A DNA stretch of 64,000 bases from assembly GCF_010093345.1 (NCBI RefSeq), contig NZ_PDWT01000010.1:1-64000 (forward strand). The letters are read 5' to 3'. Source of the stretch: Pseudoxanthomonas yeongjuensis. Its GTDB lineage: Bacteria > Pseudomonadota > Gammaproteobacteria > Xanthomonadales > Xanthomonadaceae. The position numbers were made by a program, and so were the translations under genes. Under the pieces are notes generated by a model that saw only the letters and a list, made by a program, of their open reading frames with translations, was not told the DNA's origin and ran no database searches. Below, in pieces: positions 59,802 to 64,000 of the stretch (position 1 is its first letter; every line of letters begins with the position of its first letter).

Positions 59802-59901
59802 CCGTCATCCCGGCGCAAGCCGGGATCCACTTTGCTCTTCGATCGGAAACTCGGAGCGACAACAAGATCAAGATGGATCCCAGCTTGCGCTGGGATGACG
59901 G
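59802..59901. repeat. Palindromic element with CGTCATCCC ends
   Basis: The inverted ends read CCGTCATCCCGGCGCAAGCC and (inverse) GGATGACGG, about 100 nt apart. Internal arms are CCCGGCGCAAGCCGGG and CCCAGCTTGCGCTGGG. It resembles widespread small palindromic/MITE-like repeats and is distinct from the GTAG family. It lies in the ribE-ribBX gap. Confidence 0.8.
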
Positions 59902-59912
59902 CAAAAAAAGGT

Positions 59913-60506
59913 TCATGGTTTATGCAGCAGGCGTTCGACATAACGCGCGACCAGGTCGATCTCCAGGTTCACCGCATCGCCGACGGAATTCGTCGCGAAT
60001 GCAGTGTTGGCGACCGTATGCGGGATCAGCGCGACCTCGAAGCCCTGCTCGTCCACATCGTTGACGGTCAGGCTGACGCCATCGACGCAGATCGATCCTT
60101 TCTTGGCGATATAGCGCAACAACGGCTGCGGCGCGGCGAAGCGCCAGCGTTGCGCGCGCGCATCCGGCACGATGCCGAGCACCCTGCCCACGCCGTCCAC
60201 GTGGCCACTGACCAGATGGCCGCCGAGCCGGTCGGTCGGGCGCATCGCGCGCTCGAGGTTCACCAGCGCGCCGGGAGCGAGCCCGCCCAGCGTGGTCAGC
60301 GACAAGGTTTCGTTGGACGCATCGGCTTCGAAAGACTTCGCGTTGAAAGCGACCACGGTCAGGCACACGCCGTTGACCGCGATGCTCTCGCCCAGCCGCA
60401 CATCGTCGAAAGGCAGGTTTCCCGCTTCGATGCTGAGGCGCGCGTCGCCGCCCCGGCTGTCGATGCTGGCCAGGCGGCCGACGCCCTCGATGATTCCGGT
60501 AAACAT
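59913..60506 (-). CDS. ribE: Riboflavin synthase, alpha chain
   Basis: Dismutates lumazine to riboflavin. The protein of 197 aa has two similar beta-barrel halves, starting MFTGIIEGVGRLASID and GHLVSGHVDGVGRVLGI. Active-site motifs are SIAVNGVCLTVV and CVDGVSLTVNDVD. It is the first gene after the FMN riboswitch; the 131-nt leader between them should hold the expression platform. Confidence 0.96.
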   Translation of the reverse strand: MFTGIIEGVGRLASIDSRGGDARLSIEAGNLPFDDVRLGESIAVNGVCLTVVAFNAKSFEADASNETLSLTTLGGLAPGALVNLERAMRPTDRLGGHLVSGHVDGVGRVLGIVPDARAQRWRFAAPQPLLRYIAKKGSICVDGVSLTVNDVDEQGFEVALIPHTVANTAFATNSVGDAVNLEIDLVARYVERLLHKP

Positions 60507-60637
60507 CAGCACGCCCCCCTGAGGGAGGGAGCTGGAAAATCCTGCGTGGCGATGGTCATGAAACGTTTCCCGCGTAATGAATGCGAAAAACGTCCACAGG
60601 GCACGAAGCGACGCAGCCATTAGGCCGCGCGCGACTG

Positions 60638-60804
60638 TCTTCTTTCATCCGGACTATGACCGTCGGCTCCGGCATCGGACCGGATCTGCTGACCCTCCGG
60701 CACCCGTACTGGACGGGACCGCCTGAGGCGCTCGCGGGCTCGTCGACGGCGCCTTGGCGCCGGGGACCTACCGCCGGTGGGGAATCGCACCCCGCCCTGA
60801 AGAC
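60638..60804 (-). promoter_or_regulatory. FMN riboswitch (RFN element)
   Basis: The conserved cores are all present on the reverse strand: CTTCAGGGCGGGGTGCGATT, CCCCACCGGCGGTA, AGCCCGCGAGCG, GGGTCAGCAGATCCGGT and ATAGTCCGGATGAAAGAAGA. The element precedes ribE-ribBX-ribH and should repress them when FMN is high. Confidence 0.96.
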
Positions 60805-60891
60805 GTTTGCTTGTGTTCGCCGGCGAACCGGCGCGTGGATTCTAGCACCCGGCCGCAGGCAAGCCGCCGGACGAAGCGTTCCATCGCCGTT

Positions 60892-61041
60892 GTAGGAGCG
60901 GGCCTTGCCCGCGATGCTCCTGGCTTCGGTGTGTAGATCCGGGCTTGCTCGGATGCTTTCCGCAAAGATCAAAGAGCATCCGAGCAAGCCCGGATCTACA
61001 AAGCAAGAGCGAGAAGCATCGCGGGCAAGGCCCGCTCCTAC
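60892..61041. repeat. GTAG pair (A...A') carrying a nested second pair
   Basis: The outer arms are type A. Their spacer is interrupted at 60933-60999 by a complete second pair of another type. The outer right end CTAC contains the TAG stop of the methyltransferase gene. Confidence 0.93.
60933..60999. repeat. Nested GTAG palindromic pair (type D)
   Basis: The arms are GTAG-ATCCGGGC-TT-GCTCGGAT-GC and its inverse, ending GATCTAC. It shares the GTAG...CTAC ends and GATGC extension with the host element but has a different stem. Confidence 0.92.
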
Positions 61042-61826
61042 GCCCCGAAGGAAATCCGCTTGGGGGACAGGGGCTTTTGGCGCAGGTGCAGGATCAGCGG
61101 CCAGCGCATCGTGCGCACCTGCGCCGGCTCGCCCCAGGCGTGGGCGAGCGCCGCGGCGTGGGCTTCGACGGGGTCGCTTCCGCTGGCAGCGCGGCAGCGC
61201 GCGGTCGCCGACAGGCTGCCCAGGTAACCGAGCAGCTGCGGCAAAGTCCATTCCGCGGTCAGCCACAACGACGGCGCGGGCAACGCCGGGAACGGCCATG
61301 CATAGTCCGCGTAACCGGCGTCCACCTGGGCGCGTTCGGACGGCCAGTAGGGTGCGATTTCCGCGCGGAAAGCATCCGCCGCGTCTTCGAGGTCGCCGGC
61401 GAAGACCATGTCCTGGTAAGTCCATGCGGCCAACACGCCTCCGGGCCGCAGCACGCGCTCGCATTCGGCATAGAAACGCGGACGGTCGAACCAGTGCAGG
61501 GCCTGGGCCACGGCGACCAGATCGATGCTGCGGTCCGGCAAGGCGGTGGCTTCGCCGGGTTCCACCGCAAGGCTGACGTTGCCGGCCTGTGCGCTCCTGG
61601 CCCAGTGTTGTTCGATCTGCGCCGCGCTCGGTTCGGTGGCATGGACATGCACAAAACGTTGGCTCAAGCCACGCGTGGCCTGGCCGCTGCCGCAGCCCGG
61701 TTCCCAGACCGAGGCGGAGGCCGGAACGACCGCGGTGATGGCATCGAACAAGGCATCCGGATAGGTCGGGCGCCAGTGGGCGTAGGCGCCAGCGACCTGG
61801 GAGAAATGATCCTTGAACGTGACCAC
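61038..61826 (-). CDS. Class I SAM-dependent methyltransferase, coupled to ribD
   Basis: Protein of 262 aa starting at GTG, one base after the ribD stop. Motif I is VWEPGCGSGQATRGL; VHATEPSAAQIEQ and IDLVAVAQALHWFDRPRFY follow, with CERVLRPGGVLAAW. The last belongs to the Methyltransf_11 group with the HWFD motif, whose substrates are mostly unknown. The terminal TAG is from the adjacent palindromic element. A link to flavin metabolism is not shown. Confidence 0.82.
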   Translation of the reverse strand: MVTFKDHFSQVAGAYAHWRPTYPDALFDAITAVVPASASVWEPGCGSGQATRGLSQRFVHVHATEPSAAQIEQHWARSAQAGNVSLAVEPGEATALPDRSIDLVAVAQALHWFDRPRFYAECERVLRPGGVLAAWTYQDMVFAGDLEDAADAFRAEIAPYWPSERAQVDAGYADYAWPFPALPAPSLWLTAEWTLPQLLGYLGSLSATARCRAASGSDPVEAHAAALAHAWGEPAQVRTMRWPLILHLRQKPLSPKRISFGA

Positions 61827-61827
61827 G

Positions 61828-62934
61828 CTATCCGGCCTGCGCGGGCGCCGGTTGCAGCAGCAGACGGTGATCCGTGCCGATCATGCGCGAATCCACGACC
61901 TGCAATTGCGCGCGCTGCGCCATCGCATCGATGCCCAACCCGGCGAACAGGGGACGCGCACGGTCGCCGAGCAACACCGGTGCGACATACAACAGGATTT
62001 CATCGGCCAGACCGGCCGCCAGAAAGGCACCGGCCAGAGTCGCGCCGGCTTCGATCTGCACTTCGTTTATTTCGCGCGCGGCCAGCAACCTCAGCACCGC
62101 ATCCAGGTCCAGGCGCCCGCCCTGCGCCGGCACGCTGGCGCGCTGCACGTCGAGATCGCGCGGCGGCTTGGCGTCCGACGCATGCAGGTACAAGGTGGGA
62201 GCCGAGCCATCGCGCACCTTGCCGCGCGCGACCGTGGCCAGGCCGGGATCCAGCACCACCCGCAACGGGGCCACGAACGGCGTGTCGTCGCCCAGGCGCA
62301 CGGTGAGCGACGGATCGTCGGCCAGCACGGTGTTGGATCCGGTGAGAATCGCCCCGGCGCGCGCGCGCCAGCGCTGCACGTCGTGGCGCGAGGCTTCGCC
62401 GCTGATCCATTTGGAATCGCCGTTGGCCATCGCCGTGCGCCCATCGAGGCTCATCGCCAATTTGACTCGCACCCACGGCCGGCCGCGCTCGGTTCGCGAC
62501 AGGAAGCCATGGTTGAGTTGGCGGGCCTGCGCTTCCATCAACCCGGATTCGACTGCGATCCCGGCAGCACGCAACTTGTCGAAACCGGCGCCGTCGACTT
62601 GCGGGAAAGGATCGCGCATCGCCGCGACCACCCGTGTCACTCCGGCGGCGATCAGCGCATCGGCGCAGGGTCCGGTGCGACCCATGTGCGCGCAAGGCTC
62701 GAGAGTGACATAGGCCGTGGCGCCCTTCGCGCGATCGCCCGCGGCCTGCAGCGCGAACACTTCCGCATGCGCTTCGCCGGCACGCTGATGGAAGCCTTCG
62801 CCGACGGTCTCCCCGCCATGGGCGATCACGCAGCCCACCATCGGATTGGGCCTGGTGGTGTAGGCGCCGCGCTCGGCGAGAAGCAGGGCGCGGGCCATCA
62901 GCAGGTGGTCGGTGGCGGTGAATTCCGGCGTCAT
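61828..62934 (-). CDS. ribD: RibD, bifunctional pyrimidine deaminase/reductase
   Basis: Second and third steps of riboflavin synthesis. The protein of 368 aa has an N-terminal cytidine-deaminase-like domain with zinc ligands AGEAHAEVFAL and LEPCAHMGRTGPCADAL, and a C-terminal DHFR-like reductase (VRVKLAMSLDGRTAMANGDS, GSNTVLADDPSLTVR). The start at 62934 excludes an upstream frame crossing a palindromic element. Not behind the FMN riboswitch seen downstream. Confidence 0.96.
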   Translation of the reverse strand: MTPEFTATDHLLMARALLLAERGAYTTRPNPMVGCVIAHGGETVGEGFHQRAGEAHAEVFALQAAGDRAKGATAYVTLEPCAHMGRTGPCADALIAAGVTRVVAAMRDPFPQVDGAGFDKLRAAGIAVESGLMEAQARQLNHGFLSRTERGRPWVRVKLAMSLDGRTAMANGDSKWISGEASRHDVQRWRARAGAILTGSNTVLADDPSLTVRLGDDTPFVAPLRVVLDPGLATVARGKVRDGSAPTLYLHASDAKPPRDLDVQRASVPAQGGRLDLDAVLRLLAAREINEVQIEAGATLAGAFLAAGLADEILLYVAPVLLGDRARPLFAGLGIDAMAQRAQLQVVDSRMIGTDHRLLLQPAPAQAG

Positions 62935-62951
62935 CGCGATCCTGTACTTTC

Positions 62952-63088
62952 CCTCTCCCCTTGTGGGAGAGGGACCGCTTCGCGCAGCGAAGCAGGGAGA
63001 GGGCCGGCTTGTGTGGCGTTCCGGGGCGCGAGAGCAAAAGCCGAACCCTCTCCCGCCCTTCGGGCACCCTCTCCCACAAGGGGAGAGG
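62952..63088. repeat. Inverted-repeat element with CCTCTCCCC ends
   Basis: CCTCTCCCCTTGTGGGAGAGG at 62952-62972 is the reverse complement of the other end at 63068-63088. Internal hairpins GCTTCGCGCAGCGAAGC and GCCCTTCGGGC are present. It lies between nrdR and ribD and belongs to a different repeat family from the GTAG elements. Confidence 0.85.
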
Positions 63089-63097
63089 AATGACCCA

Positions 63098-63622
63098 TCA
63101 ACGCTTCTTATTCTTGTCGATCGGCACCACATCCGCGCCAAGCAGCGGCAACTGGCCACTGGCGGCCGGCAATTCACGTTCCAGCTTCTCGATCTCCTCA
63201 CGGAAATCGGCCACGTCCTCGAAGCTGCGATAGACCGAGGCGAAGCGCACGTAGCCGACGTGGTCGAGCTTGCGCAGTTCCGCCATCACGAACTCGCCGA
63301 TCCGACGCGAAGGCAACTCGCGTTCCCCGCTCATGCGGATCTGATGGACCACCGCGCGCACCGCCGACTCGATCTGCTCTTCCGACACCGGACGTTTCTG
63401 CAACGCCCGGTCGAAGCCCAGCCGCAGCTTGCGCGCATCGAAGCTGTCGCGCCGGCCGTCGCTCTTGATCACGGTCGGCAGCTTGATTTCGATGTTCTCC
63501 AGCGTGCTGAAACGCTCGCCACAGGCCTCGCACTCGCGGCGGCGGCGGATCGTCGCGCCGTCCTCGGAAACGCGTGAATCGATCACGCGGGTGTCTGTGT
63601 GCTGGCAGAAGGGGCAATGCAT
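63098..63622 (-). CDS. nrdR: NrdR, repressor of ribonucleotide reductase genes
   Basis: ATP/dATP-sensing repressor of nrd operons. The protein of 174 aa has an N-terminal zinc ribbon [11 protein letters not shown]...[10 protein letters not shown], an ATP-cone domain starting [20 protein letters not shown], and [15 protein letters not shown]. The order glyA-nrdR-ribD is conserved in proteobacteria. Confidence 0.97.
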   Translation of the reverse strand: MHCPFCQHTDTRVIDSRVSEDGATIRRRRECEACGERFSTLENIEIKLPTVIKSDGRRDSFDARKLRLGFDRALQKRPVSEEQIESAVRAVVHQIRMSGERELPSRRIGEFVMAELRKLDHVGYVRFASVYRSFEDVADFREEIEKLERELPAASGQLPLLGADVVPIDKNKKR

Positions 63623-63629
63623 GCGATCA

Positions 63630-63714
63630 GGAACGAGTGGGGAGGAACGAGGAACGAGTGAAAGTGCTCGCGCAACCTGTGCAGACTCGTTTCTCGTTTC
63701 TCATCTCTCGTTCC
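63630..63714. repeat. Purine/pyrimidine repeat between glyA and nrdR
   Basis: GAACGAGTGGGGAGGAACGA and GGAACGAG repeat on one side; CTCGTTTCTCGTTTCTC and CTCTCGTTCC on the other. The unit matches that found upstream of the NRDE gene at 50916-51061. Confidence 0.75.
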
Positions 63715-63720
63715 CAGCCT

Positions 63721-64000
63721 TCAGCCGTAGACCGGGAACTGGGCGCACTGCTTCGTCACGTTCTCACGCACCCCAGCAATCACGTTCTCGTCGTTCGGCG
63801 CATCCAGCACATCGCAGATCCAGTTCGCCAGCGCCACGCAATCCGGCTCCAGGTAGCCACGCGTGGTCACCGCAGGCGTGCCGATACGCAGGCCGGAGGT
63901 CACGAACGGCTTTTGCGGGTCGTTCGGTACCGCATTCTTGTTGACGGTGATGTGGGCCTTGCCCAGCGCTTCCTCGGCCGCCTTGCCGGTGACGCTCTTG
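63721..64000 (-). CDS. glyA: Serine hydroxymethyltransferase (3' end only)
   Basis: The last 92 codons of Gly[21 protein letters not shown], then [15 protein letters not shown] and the C-terminal [16 protein letters not shown]. The PLP-dependent enzyme makes glycine and methylene-THF from serine. The 5' part lies beyond the window. Confidence 0.95.
   Translation of the reverse strand, partial: KSVTGKAAEEALGKAHITVNKNAVPNDPQKPFVTSGLRIGTPAVTTRGYLEPDCVALANWICDVLDAPNDENVIAGVRENVTKQCAQFPVYG

Noticed and set aside
58080-60623. 847-codon open frame opposite ribH, ribBX and ribE
   Set aside because: It is antisense to three conserved rib genes, and part of it is a palindromic repeat.

Overview
The window is a high-GC chromosomal segment of a gammaproteobacterium. 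It most resembles the Xanthomonadaceae (Lysobacter/Luteimonas/Stenotrophomonas-like). Supporting evidence is the gene order bamD-nadE-sucDC-pilSR-(pilin locus)-pilB-pilC-pilD-coaE, the complete dcw cluster ending in ftsZ-lpxC, and the abundant GTAG-type extragenic palindromes. Genus assignment is inference; no search was possible.

Layout. 1-5.6 kb: bamD (5' end outside the window), nadE behind a ParE-type toxin-antitoxin pair with a 17-bp inverted-repeat operator, and sucDC. 6-9.3 kb: the pilS-pilR two-component system. 9.3-12.3 kb: a reverse-strand operon of an SMR-like small transporter, two family-2 glycosyltransferases and a methyltransferase, joined by ATGA overlaps. 12.8-18 kb: two tandem type IV pilins, each with its own sigma-54 promoter, then a GT-C/TMTC-like membrane glycosyltransferase, a GT4 glycosyltransferase and a decayed sugar epimerase. 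18-21.5 kb: a second reverse-strand operon (glycosyltransferase, two methyltransferases around a 49-codon ORF, an AglD/LPG-synthase-like membrane protein). 21.8-27 kb: pilB, pilC, pilD, coaE. 27.2 kb: a RAYT transposase among its palindromes. 27.8-34.5 kb: a Nudix-ThiE fusion, secA, an M23 peptidase, dciA, lpxC. 34.9-50.6 kb: dcw cluster mraZ to ftsZ on the reverse strand, almost every junction overlapping. 51-56 kb: an NRDE-family protein, rnpB, chrA, rsmI, an LpoA-like lipoprotein, yraN. 56.5-64 kb: thiL, nusB, ribH, ribBX, ribE behind an FMN riboswitch, a methyltransferase, ribD, nrdR, and the 3' end of glyA.

How the genes fit together. PilS/PilR with sigma-54 should drive both pilins and probably pilB. 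PilB/C/D assemble and process the fibre. The glycosyltransferase and methyltransferase genes between pilR and pilB look like a strain-variable surface-glycan or pilin-glycosylation island. The dcw cluster supplies peptidoglycan precursors and the divisome. The rib genes are partly under FMN control.

The most distinctive signal is a dense family of hairpin-pair repeats (GTAG/GTGG ends). Their stems differ by compensatory changes. They occur as paired arms, tandem arrays (108-nt x4, 95-nt x3), a nested copy and an in-frame copy inside murF. In five genes the repeat's terminal GTAG supplies the stop codon. A resident RAYT gene lies in the densest part.
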